In this document: one piece after another, positions 43,204 through 54,697 of the stretch | How positions within the stretch are numbered: position 1 is the first letter of the stretch | Layout: each line of letters opens with the position of its first letter | Assembly (NCBI RefSeq): GCF_020921035.1 | Contig: NC_063160.1 | Location: 14,969,095 to 15,033,094, forward strand | DNA: 64,000 bases | Direction of reading: 5' to 3' | Origin: Rhodamnia argentea | Taxonomy: Eukaryota; Streptophyta; Magnoliopsida; Myrtales; Myrtaceae | Position numbers and translations under genes: made by a program | Notes under the pieces: generated by a model | Seen by the model: the letters and a program-made list of their open reading frames with translations, nothing else | What the model was told of the DNA's origin: nothing | The model's database searches: none

Positions 43204-45994
43204 ATGTGTGGAGGTGCCATTATCTCCGACTTCATCCCCAACCCGAAGTCTCGCAGACTGACCGCGGACTTCCTATGGCCCGATCTGAAGAGATCGCCGG
43301 GCAAGCAGTCGAGGAACCCGGCCAGATCGGAAGTCGTCGACCTCGTGGACGATGATTTCGAGGCCGATTTCCAGGGTTTCAAGGACGATTCCGACGTCGA
43401 GGGCGATTTCGACGATGAGGTCGGTGCTGATGTCAAGCCCTTCGCTTTCTCTGCTGCTGCTTCCAAGCCTCGAAGCTCTAATGGTAACGTAGTCGCCACG
43501 ACTCCTTGTAGCTCTGAACCTGATCTTTCTTCTGAAAGAGTGCTTTCCTTTCCGTGTTTTTTACGTTTTTTCTTCTGGGTCAAAAGTGTTTTTGCGTTGA
43601 TTGTGCTCGTTTTTGTGAATACTGGCTTTAATTTGCTTGTTATCGACTTAGAAAACGGGTTGTATTGTTCTTGTTTGATTTTTTTTTTTTGCGGGGTTGA
43701 TTTTGGTCGTTCTAAACAAGAGGGTTCGTATCCCACCCTTTTGGCGAAGCACCTTGCCCCTTGCCCCAAGATGTTTCCTTTTTTGGGGGTCTCTTTTGCT
43801 CAAAGCATTCGCGTGTTTCGCGACATTCTTTTTCCTGGAAGATTTTTTTTTTTTTTTTACTGTTTGAAATCGTTTTTACCCTCAAAGTTCTAAGCCTACT
43901 AGTAGTATGATCTTTCAGGGATCTTGGTTTGGTGATTGTAGATCGTCCTCGGCGATCGTTTACTCATTAACTGACCATATTTCGATTGGTCGATTTGCTT
44001 ATTCTTAGAAGAAATTTCGTCGGTATTTAGGCTTACCCTTTTCAACGTTAGTCCTACCATCACGAAGGAATAGATCTGTTTCGGTATTTTAAATCTTCTG
44101 TGAAGAACTCTCATTTTTCCCTTTGTGTTATCGGTCACGCTTCGGGTCTCTATTAAAGAGATGATACATGCAAATTCGTTGTCAGCTTCACGAAATCATC
44201 CTCCCCCTGCCATCTTACTCCTAATCTGCACTTAAGATAGATCGGAGCCCTTTTGATCGCGAGGGATATGGCTACCCATTGGCTTCCGTCCAATTATATC
44301 GGGTTTGATTTTTGATACACAATTAGGATGTTTTGCGTTTTGGTCGTAGGTGACATGGTGAATAGGATATGTAGCGAGGTGTAGAGCGAATAAACTGCAG
44401 ATGCTCTGTATAGAGTATCTCCACTAGAGGAGCTTTCTTTGTTGAATTAGCTCGTTAGTAGATATATAAGTTTGTAGTCTGCTGTATAATTCAGAGTCAT
44501 TGGACCTGCAACTCCGTTGGTGTTAACTTTTGTGGTAAATTACTTTTGGCTTCATGTGCTCTCATCAGGTCTGAATTTGGCTCCCACTTGTGTAGTTTGT
44601 GGGAAACTTTAGTACTATAATTGACCGAAAGACATAATTGTCCACAGATAGTACTTCTCATCTCTTAAGACCTTCAGTTGAAAGATTGTTCTGTCAAGTG
44701 TACATCTAATGATCTGATTCTGGCGACTTACTCATGGGTAATATGGGAAAGTGATTGTTCTTTTGGTCGATGGTTCATGATAATATTTTGATCTGATTTG
44801 TAGTCCACCAGGATTTCTATGTGCTGGCATTTGCTACTATTTAGGGTTCTTTTGTTTTGAGAAATCTGGCATGTGTGTGTTTTTATCTTGCTTTATTGTT
44901 ACTTGAATGGTGTTGATCTTCTAATGTGAAAGACTTGTCATTGTCAATTACATTTAAATGGAGTTGGATAATGCTGAACAGAGTACTAGTTATAGCTCAA
45001 TCTCCCGGTTGGTTTGCTGTAGCTCTATTGTCCAGCGTGTGTTATAGCAGTGTCTTCTCTTTATCATTGTGTGATGTTTCTCTCTTCCGACTCTGAAGGC
45101 TCTTCAACCACCAAAACTGTGGAGTATAATGGGCAAGCTGAGAAATCTGCCAAGAGAAAGAGGAAGAACCAATATAGGGGAATCAGGCAGCGTCCATGGG
45201 GAAAATGGGCTGCTGAGATCCGTGACCCAAGGAAAGGGGTCCGAGTTTGGCTTGGGACATTCAACACAGCAGAAGAAGCTGCCCGAGCTTATGATGCTGA
45301 GGCACGGAGGATTCGTGGCAAGAAAGCTAAAGTGAACTTCCCTGATGATTCTTCCAACTCATCATCAAAACGCTCTGTGAAGTCAAATGCTCAGAAACTT
45401 CCCAGGACAGCAACAAACAACTCCCAGCCAAATCTGAATCAAAATTTCAATTACGCGAACAGCTCTGATGAGGACATTTACGGTTCCATGTGTTTCGTCG
45501 AAGAAAAACCGCCTACTAACCAATTCGGATACATGGATGCTTTTAATGCCCAAGGGGTTTCTGCACTGAAATCTCTTGCCCCTGCTGACAATGCCCCCTT
45601 GTGTTTCAATTCAGACCAGGGAAGCAACTCATTCGATTGTTCTGACTTCGGTTGGGGTGAAAATGGCCCAAAAACTCCAGACGTCTCATCTGTACTTTCT
45701 GCCACTCTGGAAGTTGATGAATCTCAGTTTGAGGATGCTAACCCAAGTAAGAAATTGAAGTCTGCTTCTGACCACATTGTTTCTGATGAGGAAAACACTG
45801 ATGCAAAGTCATTCTCCGAGGAGCTGTCTGCTTTTGAATCCCAGATGAAGTTCTTCCCGATGCCATTTTCGGATGGTGGCTGGGATCCGTCAGTGGAAGC
45901 CTTATTTGGTGGAGAGACGACTCAGGATGGCGGAAATGCGGTGGATCTCTGGACCTTTGATGACCTCGCCCCGATGATGGGGGGAGTCTTCTAA
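43204..45994 (+). CDS. Group VII ERF transcription factor (RAP2.12/RAP2.2-like)
   Basis: Two exons, 43204-43483 and 45099-45994, phase 1, giving 391 residues. The protein begins [10 protein letters not shown], the conserved group VII N-terminus. After Met removal, Cys2 is oxidised by plant cysteine oxidases in the presence of oxygen, marking the protein for the N-degron (ATE/PRT6) pathway, so it accumulates in hypoxia. A basic [10 protein letters not shown] stretch precedes one AP2/ERF domain at about residues 118-175 ([40 protein letters not shown]), which binds GCC-box or hypoxia-responsive promoter elements. The acidic C-terminus ends in [18 protein letters not shown], matching the activation motif of RAP2.12-type proteins. 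The long 1.6-kb intron before the AP2 exon is typical of the family. Which of RAP2.12, RAP2.2 or RAP2.3 is the nearest relative cannot be settled without a tree; length and C-terminus favour RAP2.12/RAP2.2. Confidence 0.92.
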
Positions 45995-47470
45995 AAGGAG
46001 TTACCATTGGCTGGTGTTTTTATGTAAATAAGGCTACATGTTAGTAAGCCCTCGACTTTCTGCCTGTCGTATTATATTGAGTTTTCCGATGTTGATTATC
46101 CTAGTCAATGAGAAAGAGAGCTTGTTCCCTAATAAGCTATGGTTTCAGGAATGGTTGTCTGCTTTGATGGAGGAGTACAAACGGTTGAACATGGTTGAGC
46201 CTCGGATGAAGTGTGGTTTCCCAGGCAGATATATGCTATATTGAAGTATGCTGCTGACTAGGCTTCGTTTCAATGTCCAGACCTTATTATTCGAATTTTG
46301 AACTTATGTCTGTAATTTGATGATCATGTATGGTAAATGCTGAAACTTTGATGACAGCAAAAGCTTGTTCTGTTGGCCAGTGTGCTTCCCTTAATAATTG
46401 CCAGGGCCTGTGCAAATTTTTGTGGCAGTGGATTGGATTGGAATTTTTCTCTTGTATGCTACCTAGGTACTTTAGGCAGTGACACAGATCTCTAGTTCAC
46501 GCTTCAGTGGTGGAGAAATCGGCGAAAAGGATCACGGGCTCAATGCCACTCTCTCTCTCTCTCTCTCTCCCACATATTGTTTTGTATAGTTTTCACATCT
46601 GCGTCGAGTCAGTCACCCTTTGGTCTTTTGGGTTAGACGCTCCTTGGGTCGTCCTCTTGGGTAAACTTCTTCTCATTTCTTTCCCTGGTACTTTTTGGGT
46701 TCTGCAAGATGTAGGAGCTTGGCTTCTGGTTCTACTCTGCCCGGGAAAAAAAGTTCTCTCATTTAAGTCGCTGGTAATAGTTGTAAATATTGAACTCAGG
46801 CCTGAATTATATCTCGGGATGTGTTTGCTAGCTACATAATCCTTTTCGTTCGTGTAACATCGAAGTTGCTACAGCAACTTTTCTCGATGGCGAGGATGGG
46901 GAGCAAAAGAAGAGAAGAAACTTCATTATTAGCAAGTGGGGTGGTCTCTGTCTTTTGGAATCGTAAGCAGAGGCTGCTTCTGTCCTCGACAATGCCGTGT
47001 GATGGTGATGGGCACCCACCGTGGTGGGGGATGACTGAGTTCGAGTCACTGACGGGTCACTGATGAATGGTAGGTGAAATGGTGAATGGGGTGGGGGGGG
47101 GGGTGGGGTGGTGTGAGTCGGACGGGGACGTTTCTTTTTCCCTTTCTGTTTTGAAGCTAAATTGCATTGGGAGGTGAACCTTCTGCTGCGACTCTGAATC
47201 TAATCTTTAGAGACAGAGGAAAGAGGAGAGAATCTTTCTTATGAGGAATTGAACGTGAATATTGACTATGGTCCAGGCAAGAGCGGCGATCATTATATAC
47301 GTTGGGATCGAATTTGTAAAGTTAATATGTTCACCAACTTGCCTTTTACTGGGTATTAAGATGACTCGTTTGTATTCACTTATGTCTGCCGTATCATGTA
47401 TCTTTTGATGTCAGTTTTGAGATCAATTTTGAGCTGAAGACTGGCGTTCATATGTGCTCCGCCCGTCACA
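45995..47470. other. ERF 3' UTR and intergenic DNA
   Basis: The 3' untranslated region probably runs to about 46330-46500. A (CT)n tract lies at 46548-46569. A 110-codon frame spanning it (46507-46839) has no domain and a composition set by the repeat. A G-run (GGGGTGGGGGGGGGGG-like) lies at 47087-47108. No gene. Confidence 0.4.
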
Positions 47471-49310
47471 ACCAGCAGATCCTGTGAGTGCCTTCCGTTA
47501 CGATGCAGTGGATCTCGAATAAATTCGAGGGGTTCAGATGATATGACACAAATTTTATAGTGAACTCCCCGTTTACATGTGTGCCAATGTTTTTTAGAGG
47601 GGTCCGGATTTCTTGCAGGAATGATTTCGAAGATCCAAAATCAAAAATAAGGAAGTGCGACAAAGCACGATCAAGTCAATACGTGATAAATATTTTTTCA
47701 ACAAGTGACACTGTGCTTCTCTTCCTCTCTGCTAGGATTTGCCTCAACATCCTAATGGAGAGAGGGGGGCTTTTCTCTCTCACTCCCTCCCCCTCTTCTT
47801 CTCCTTCTTCCTTTCCTTCTCTCTATCTCTCTATATCCTTATCTTCACGACTTCTTCATTGATTTGCGAACAACGCCATCAACTTACTCCATGAAAGTTG
47901 AGAGTTTTGTCCTACGAGCACAGAAGTTTGAAACGCGAGCGACTCGGAAAGAATCTCCGGCTCTGATGCTTGCTCCATATAGTTGAGTGTTCCGCAAGCC
48001 TTCGAAGCTATTCCGCTGCTACCTTTAGCGTTCGATTTACCTGAAAGTGATTTTGTGATCAACTTGTATCTTCTTTCTTGATCTTCTCTCCCGATCTAGA
48101 GCAAAATTAGATTTGGGTGCTCTTTTATTCCAATCTGAAAATGGATCCGGGATTTATAAAGAGTTTTATGTATTCATTCAATATGTTTGTATTGTGGTTA
48201 TCTCTGTACGGTGATGGTGTTGGGACGTCGTATCTAAGTTCGCACTATCTTTTGCAAAATCGTAGCTATTGGAGAGGAAAATCTCGATATGTGCTCATCA
48301 CGGATGTAGCTGTGAGATCAATGATCGACCATCGGTTATGCTATGGTGCTATGATAGACTCATCTTTATGGAATGAGCGAGTCTCTATATAATGTATCGA
48401 GTTGATTTATCTTTCGGATTTATTTACTTTGCTAAGTGTGCATTTTTATCTTGAAGTCATATGCCTCTCTTTCGTGTGAAATGAAAATTTTCTTTTAAAC
48501 CAAAAAAAGAAAAAAAAGCAAACAGTTACGTGATAAATAACTCCCTATAGAATTGTATTAACTCAACATTTGTTTGTCTACACTCAAAATTAAGTGAAAT
48601 TCGATAAACTTTTCCCCCCTTTTCATGCGTAATTGTGGATAGCCAATATCGGTCTCCCTAGACAGAGAGGAACCTCTCTCTCCCTCCCTCCCTCCCCTCT
48701 CTCCCGTCTTGTTTCCCACTTTCCTTTTTGAAGCTTTCCTTTCGTGTGCGTGAATAAATTTCTGTGGCTAATTTTGGGTGAACGTGGAGTTTAGTTCAGT
48801 CATTCGTCCAGTTGACAGCCGCCAAGGAAGATGTTCATAATGTGGTTCCATAATCTCTCCTTAGATTAGGCTACTTTCCCTTCCCGACTTAGATTGAGGT
48901 CAAGATTTGCGGATTTTACTCTTGCGAATTAAATTTAGATATAGATTTGTGAGTTACCTATAAATATTTGATTTGTGTTCTTTCAACAAATTGATGTTGG
49001 TGTCTCTTTACGGCGCTGGTGATAAGGACGTTGAAGTTAGACGCACACCGCAATCCGTTGCAAATAAAGGGGGAGATCTCGGAGTGTGTTCATCACCGTA
49101 TCTGGTGATCGGTTGTTGAAGTTTTTTTATGGTAGATTTGTTACGGACGGATGAGAGTACGCTTCTAGGTGCAAACTGTGCTTTGTTATTTGCTTTCTAA
49201 CTTTTACCTTGTTCGGCAATTATTTGGAATTTGCTAGATTTGAAAGATATAACTCTTGACCATTGTTATGATATATGAAAGACATCTTTCTTTTGAAAAA
49301 AGAAGAACAA
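47471..49310. repeat. Two diverged repeat-like stretches, no gene
   Basis: Stretches at about 47750-48510 and 48650-49310 share a layout. Each has a CT-rich patch (47780-47835; 48676-48705) followed by AT-rich DNA with GGTGATGGTGTTGGGACG / CGGCGCTGGTGATAAGGACG-like and GTGCTCATCACGGATG / GTGTTCATCACCGTAT-like phrases. Each ends in ATGAAA..CTTTCTTTTGAAA/TTTTCTTTTAAAC. This suggests two old copies of one element, perhaps a non-LTR retrotransposon tail, but I see no coding domain to prove that. Confidence 0.3.
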
Positions 49311-49543
49311 GAAAATATCGGTCTCCCTACAATCAAAAGAACAGATTTCCTGCAATATCGGCAGAAAGATGCTATGTATAGAACAAAAGCTTCAGACAAA
49401 AATCATTCAACATTTTTCTGGGTCAATGCATAGAAAAAGACTGGGAAAAACGGGGTTATGATCGCCAGACTTCCAACCGGAAAGGAAGAGACACGAATCT
49501 TAAAACAGAGGAAACATGGAAGCATTGTCCGAACAAGATCACG

Positions 49544-51035
49544 ATGTTGACTCCGGCTCTCAACCCAATTTTCTCGGCCACTCTCGCAAGCCTATTCATC
49601 GCGATTCGCTGCAACAATCCATTGCCAGGAAATGTTGCTCTGTTCATCTTTGGGGACTCCATCAACGACGCAGGAACCAACAACTACATCAACACCATCG
49701 TAAACTTCAGAGCCAACTTCTTTCCCTATGGAGAGACGTTCTTCCATTATCCCACCGGCGGATTCGCCAATGGCCGTCTTATTGCCGATTTTTTCGGTAA
49801 ATTTTCTCTTTGAACTCATGTTCAAAGTGCTCGTTTTCATTTGATTTCATAGATGGTTGTTTTTTTTTTTTTTTGCCATTTCATGATACAGCTGAATATG
49901 CAAAGCACCCGCTGATTCCTCCATATCTCCAAATGAAAGATGATGAATTCATGGGAGGGGCGAATTTCGCATCTGCTGGAGCTGGTGCTTTGATCGACAC
50001 TTACGAAGGATTTGTACGTGATTATGTCATCTCTCTTGTATTTTCCGACACAAGTCCTTATTTAATGTTAACCTTTTCTTGTTGGCTTTGTTTTTTTTTG
50101 GTGGTAAGTTTCATGATGCAGCGAAAGCAATTTGAGAAGCCAGAGAAGAAGTTAAGAAAGAGATCAGGGAACGAGGAGGCGAAGAAAGTGATTTCGGAGG
50201 CTGTCTATTTGATTAGCGTCGGCAACAATGATTACTTGATGCCAATATGTCGCGATCTCACTCTGTTTCGGCCCACCTCGAAGGAAGAACGCGTTGGGAT
50301 GGTGATTGGAAACTTCACCGCAGCACTCGAGGTTAATTTCTCGATCCAGTTAAGCAAATGCAAATTTTCCCCTCTAATTTGGACTTAATTTCCAATGATT
50401 TAGTATCTGAATTCTTCTTCTTCTTCTTCTTCTTCTTTTTTTCAGGGGATTTATAAAGTTGGAGGAAGGAAATTTGGAATGATTGGGATTAGAAATATCG
50501 GGTGTCTCCCATCCATGAGAAAATTAACCGGGAATGTTTCTTGCTCAAAGGACTGCCAATGAGCTTGCAAAGATTCACAACAGAGCTCTCGTTTCAATTC
50601 TCACGAAGCTAGAGACTCAGCTACGAGGATTCAAGCACTCCTGCTTCGACTTCTACAATTCAGCCCGGGATAGAATCCGAAACCCATCAAAATACGGTCG
50701 GTCATGCAAGTCTTTCTAACCTTAACATATGCTAACATCTTTCTGTAAGCGATGAAAGGTGAAGGGATCTTGTCTTGTAAGATTAATTTTCGGGCTTCGA
50801 GGAGGCGAAAATGGCATGCTGTGGTTCGGGTCCATATAGGGCGAATCCGAGTTGCGAAGGCAAGAGAGGAGTGAGAGAATATTCATCTTGCCGTCGTCCC
50901 GAGAAATTCTTGTTCTTCGATAACCATCCGACCGAAAGGGCTAATCAACAGTTTGCCCAATTGATGTGGAACGGAAGCTCAAGCATGACCGGGCCATATA
51001 ATGTAGAAGACTTGTTCAAAGTTGGGCGTACTTGA
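49544..51035 (+). pseudogene. GDSL lipase copy 1, frameshifted
   Basis: Remnants of five exons align with the intact copy at 56505-58154: 49544-49796, 49892-50013, about 50101 or 50122-50331, 50446-50696 and 50794-51035. GDSL motifs persist: [39 protein letters not shown]. Lesions are several. The acceptor before exon 3 reads TG instead of AG (a downstream AG at 50120-50121 would delete seven codons in frame). A 1-bp insertion around 50547-50562 shifts the frame after NVSC. The acceptor before exon 5 reads GG rather than AG. The catalytic block reads FFDNHPTE rather than FFDANHPTE, a one-codon deletion that changes the Asp-His spacing. An active enzyme is therefore unlikely. The N-terminal signal peptide is still recognisable. 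Confidence 0.85.
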
Positions 51036-51189
51036 AGTTTGTCTTGGATCCTTGAGGAAATAAAAGACACTTGAGCGCCGATAGTTGAGATAATTAGATC
51101 GATGGATCACTTGATTCTATGCTTTTAGTTGCATTTGGGGCGACAAGACATAGGTATCACGTTTCTCATTGCATTTAACTGGTTAAGAA
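51036..51189. other. Short spacer
   Basis: Probable residual 3' flank of the GDSL pseudogene. The phrase GATTCTATGCTTTTA is shared with the 3' flank of the intact copy near 58378-58392. Confidence 0.4.
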
Positions 51190-51780
51190 AAAGGACGGCA
51201 AAAATGCTAGAAAATTCCTAAGCCTATTATAATTGTGTCAAGTTAGGCCTAATCTTTATTGTTTTTGCCGATTCAGTCTCAAATATTGTGTAATCGTGCC
51301 AATTCAGTCCATACGGCCACTTTTGACCGTCTGGAACTCACATGGATGCCGGCCGTCCGGTGACATAATATTTTAATATTTTTATTTTTTACTTTTTTTC
51401 TTCTTCCCTCTTCTTCCTTAGGTCGACGAGACCAACCTAGCCCAGCGCCCATGAGGCTCGCGACATAATATTTTATTATCTTTTGATTTTTTTCCTTTTT
51501 TTTTTCTTCCCTCTTCCTCCTTAGGGCAGCAAGGCTTGACCTCATCATGGACGGGCGAGGTGAGTCTCACCAAGAAGAGGGAAGAAAAAGAAAATAAAAA
51601 AAGGAAACGAAAAAAGAAAAGAAAAATTAAAAATTTACATCGTTGGCGACTAAAATTGACTGAATGGTCCGAATTGATTTAATTGCAAAAGATTTAGGAT
51701 CAAATTTGTAAAAAAAAGTTTATGACTGAATTGACATAATTGCAACAAGTTGAGAACTTTTTTGGTAATTCCCCCCAAAA
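51190..51780. mobile_element. Non-autonomous long-TIR element
   Basis: The left arm (AAAATTCCTAAGCCTATTATAATTGTGTCAA) and the right arm, read in reverse complement (AAAGTTCTCAACTTGTTGCAATTATGTCAA), are inverted repeats of the same broad family as the MULE at 31155-32873. The middle holds two copies of a pyrimidine-rich block with GACATAATATTTTA..CTTCCCTCTTC (about 51361-51420 and 51463-51525), and GC-rich pieces around 51420-51460. Right boundary is near AATTCCCCCC; target duplication not found. Confidence 0.5.
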
Positions 51781-52068
51781 TGGTTGAGGATGGAAAGTTA
51801 CTGTATTGCTGATGGGTTTGATTATGCAGCCCACTAAATTATATGCGAGCTTGATCAGCCGTCGGTCGTCAAGATGGACGGAGCCCGAGCCCAAGTTGCC
51901 ATGTCTTTGATTCCACGTTGTGGGAGCACGAGCTGTTTCATTGGTGAATAACCGTAACGCTACCTCCAACTAGCACAAAGTGTCTTGAATCGGTAGGACG
52001 CTGCCTAGCAATCATCAAGAGCGCATTTCATCGCGCTATAGAGGGATTCGAGTGTGAGCCGTCGACAG
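51781..52068. other. Intergenic, possible LTR remnant
   Basis: No gene. It lies immediately upstream of a perfect tRNA-Met-type primer-binding site, so part of it could be a decayed 5' LTR. I see no matching second LTR in the window. Confidence 0.3.
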
Positions 52069-52080
52069 TGGTATCAGAGC
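52069..52080 (+). other. LTR-retrotransposon primer-binding site (tRNA-iMet type)
   Basis: TGGTATCAGAGC is the 12-base sequence complementary to the 3' end of plant initiator tRNA-Met, used as minus-strand primer site by many plant LTR retrotransposons. The following ~500 bp are GC-richer and non-coding. Related phrases (GATTGTGCTAGGCTAACCCG.. and CGTATCTCCCAAGCACTGAC) recur near 55743-55805 and 56386-56405. I infer a remnant of a non-coding LTR element (LARD or TRIM type). No polyprotein is visible. Confidence 0.45.
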
Positions 52081-52569
52081 CAGAATGAGGGTGCTTATCG
52101 ATTTTAGATATCCGACCACACGATGTCTGTATACAGCTTGTTGTGGTGACAGATGAGTCTCGCTCGACTTTTATATAGACAAGGCACATTGCATGATGTT
52201 AGGGCGCGAGTGAGCCATGATCTGGGCAAGGTCCGGGTGAGGCGGCCCCGAGATTGTGCTAGGCTAACCCGTTTTGAATCGTATGAGCATGTGATTTAGT
52301 AAAGTGGGCTTCTGGGCTGCTAAAAGTGATTGCAAGTTGGTTAGGGAGAGTCCCCTTAAGGAGAGCCGTGTGGGCTCAAGTGATGCCGGCGTCGGCCACA
52401 GTGAAATAAAAAGTTCATAAAAACACGTGTTGTACTGCGACTAGCTCAGACGTATCTCCCAAGCACTGACATCTTAAGATTCATGACAGGTAAGTGGTCG
52501 CTTTCAAGACGCAACTGAGATTTAACTGTTTATGCGAATCACATCTCGCGTCTTAAGACACAAGATATT
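52081..52569. other. Internal remnant of a non-coding LTR element
   Basis: Sequence downstream of the primer-binding site. It shares patches with 55.69-55.82 kb (CGAGATTGTGCTAGGCTAACCCGTTTTGAATC versus CGATTGTGTTAGCC..CCCGTTTTGAATC). It ends where the MULE-type terminus at 52570 begins. No coding capacity. Confidence 0.4.
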
Positions 52570-54553
52570 AGGGAGAAAAGTATAAAAACAATCTTAAATT
52601 TTTTGCTTTTGCACTGCTATTAATTCAATCTTACATATATTAATAGGATCAGTTCATTCATAAAATTTTTGTATTGATATCAATTTAGTCCATCCGGTTA
52701 ATTTTGATTGAAAACCTCGAATGTGATCTCTAACTATCTTATGTGGGACATTTTTTTTTAACAATATTTCGAATTTTTTTAATATATTTTTGGTTTTTTT
52801 CTTGTTTCCTTTCTTTTCTATTTTTATTTTTTTTTGGGCTGCAGGCTGGCACTGGTCGTCTGTTGATCCACACTCGATCTAGGTATCGTGGCCCTCGCTA
52901 GATCCGGGCGAGGGTCAGCCACTAGAGCCGGCAATATGTGTCATGTACCCATTTTATAACTTAGTTTGAGGTGGCCCCATTCTACATGGGTAACTCGCTT
53001 TTTTCTAAAATGAGCTAAAATGGGTTGTAAAAATCCGAAGCTCAAAAAACAGGTTAAAATATGTGTCACTTCATTGACCCATATTTTAACCCACTTTTCA
53101 ACTCTGCAAGGCCCGATGACTAATAAGGGGGAGGCTACTTTAACTTGTTTTCTGGGCAAACTTCATCACTTCAACACAGACACGGTCTGGTGCTAGTTTC
53201 ATATGCATATGTACGTATGCGTGTGTAAAGAGATGGATCCCGAAGACAATCGAGAGCCCGAAAACATTCGCACCTTCAAGACGGCGGGTCCTCCACTGTA
53301 AGACTCTCACCGTACCTAGTGAGTCGTCGGCTTTGTCTCTGCCATTTTCGATCCCGAAGCTCCCGGAATCACGTGAAGATCTAAAGAGCAAGAGAACGAG
53401 AGGCGGGTAGAAAGATTGTTTTTGTGGCATGAAACGAAACCGGGACCGTCCGTTCGAAGGCGAACAGGTTAAAAAACTAAGCGTCTGGCTGCTGCTGTCG
53501 GCACTTGCGGGGGGAGCTTCATGGTGCGGAAGAACAGCTTGAAGGTGAGCATCCCGAACTCGATGAGGGGCATGTACGAGTTCGTAATAGGGAACTTCAG
53601 CGTCCCGCAGTACACGGGGGATGCTTGTTGGCACCGTGCTTTACCCGCATGTGAATCGGAAGGCATGCAAATGCTTTGACGAAGTCAACGTCAGCTTCAA
53701 GTCTAAGCCCGGTGGATTTGGCCCGGGGAACGGGATCCGGTGAGCCTCGAGCTCGTTGGAATGCGGGGAATGCCCGGCTCGGCGGCCTCGAGTGAACTCG
53801 TGTTCACTTGGATCGGCCGAGCTGTAGTCGCCGAGACAAGACCAGTTGTTGGGGTGCCGGCCATCGCTGAAGCCCCGCAATCGGCGGACGGAAGAGGAGT
53901 TGCAGACGGAGGAGGGACGACGAAGGAGCAAAAAAGAAAAATAAAGAAAAAGGAAACAAAAGAAAGAAAAGAAAAACCTGAAAAGAAAAAAGAAAAACGA
54001 AAATAAAAATATCTTTAAAAAAGTTCAAAATTTTTACTAAATTTATATTTCATAAAAGCGTTTTAGCAATATTATTTTTTGTATAAAATTATTAGAATAA
54101 ATATGATTTGATTTAGTTAAATATAGAAATGTTTAAGAAATATGGGTCGGATATGGATCGGGTATGGGTCGGGTCGGGTATGAGTCATTAAATTTGTACT
54201 ATATAAAAATGGGTCAAAACGGGTTAAATGAGTCAATATAGGTCGGACCATATTCGACCCGACCCAAACCCGACCTGACCCACCCGTTTGACACCTCTAT
54301 CGCCCATCAACCATCGGCAAAAAAATAAATAATAAAGAAAGTAAAATAAAAGAAAACAAAACAAAACAAAAAAAATAATTAAAAAATTATTTATATGAGT
54401 GCCGGTCATGCATGTCACGTAGGATGACGACTACCACTTAGCGATTGCAGTCAAAATAGATGGGATGGACTTAATCTGTACCAATGCAAAAAGATTAGGA
54501 TTGAATAGATATCAATTCTATAGATTTAGAATTTTTCAAATACTTTTCTCGAA
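52570..54553. mobile_element. Pack-MULE-like element carrying a host gene fragment
   Basis: The left terminus AGGGAGAAAAGTATAAAAAC belongs to the same family as the MULE at 31155 (AGGGAAAAGTACCAAAAAAA). In reverse complement the right terminus reads TTCGAGAAAAGTATTTGAAA, continuing with ATTCTAAATC..ATTGATATC..TTCAATCC as the left arm does. Arms are about 150-200 bp. No transposase. The core at about 53.15-53.9 kb contains a vacuolar sorting receptor fragment (separate entry). Patches of unassigned AT-rich DNA and a long A/G-rich tract (53926-54006) lie beside it. A clean 9-bp target duplication is not visible, probably through age. Confidence 0.6.
53471..53733 (+). pseudogene. Captured vacuolar sorting receptor (VSR) N-terminal fragment
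   Basis: Three plus-strand frames together read as the start of a plant vacuolar sorting receptor. First come signal-peptide-like residues ([17 protein letters not shown], 53474-53524). Then a segment beginning [20 protein letters not shown] and continuing [13 protein letters not shown] (53520-53619). Then, after a frameshift, [20 protein letters not shown] and [14 protein letters not shown] (53619-53720). Intact VSRs have the same order: signal peptide, [38 protein letters not shown]. This is the N-terminal protease-associated domain that binds vacuolar cargo. The homology stops after PGG, short of the LVDRGDC region. It has two frameshifts and no downstream exons, so it encodes no receptor. 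The location inside MULE-type termini points to transduplication. The flank at 53.15-53.46 kb may be the donor gene's 5' untranslated region. Confidence 0.8.
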
Positions 54554-54697
54554 TATAATGCTTGGCAAACAAAGCACGGCGCTGCATACCATGACTTCAT
54601 GAGTCCTGGTAAATGCGCGGGGACAAGAGTTCGTGACAAATACTATAATCGCCACGTTTTAGAGGACGAACGTCATCCAAAACACACGGGAATCATC

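Noticed and set aside
43484-43893. Continuation of the ERF first exon to a 229-codon ORF
   Set aside because: Retained-intron frame; a GT donor at 43484 and an AG at 45097-45098 join to the AP2 domain in phase.
45050-45098. ATG at 45050 as the start of the ERF
   Set aside because: It would lose the MCGGAII N-degron; the upstream exon is strongly conserved. Kept only as a possible alternative isoform.
46507-46839. 110-codon ORF downstream of the ERF
   Set aside because: Spans a CT microsatellite, with no domain or gene context.
53140-53931. Minus-strand ORFs of 164, 65 and 96 codons
   Set aside because: The plus strand here gives clear VSR homology, so these are antisense frames of the captured fragment and its flanks.
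52561-54562. A 9-bp target duplication for the VSR-carrying element
   Set aside because: The flanks CAAGATATT and TATAATGCT do not match convincingly, so the MULE assignment rests on the termini only.
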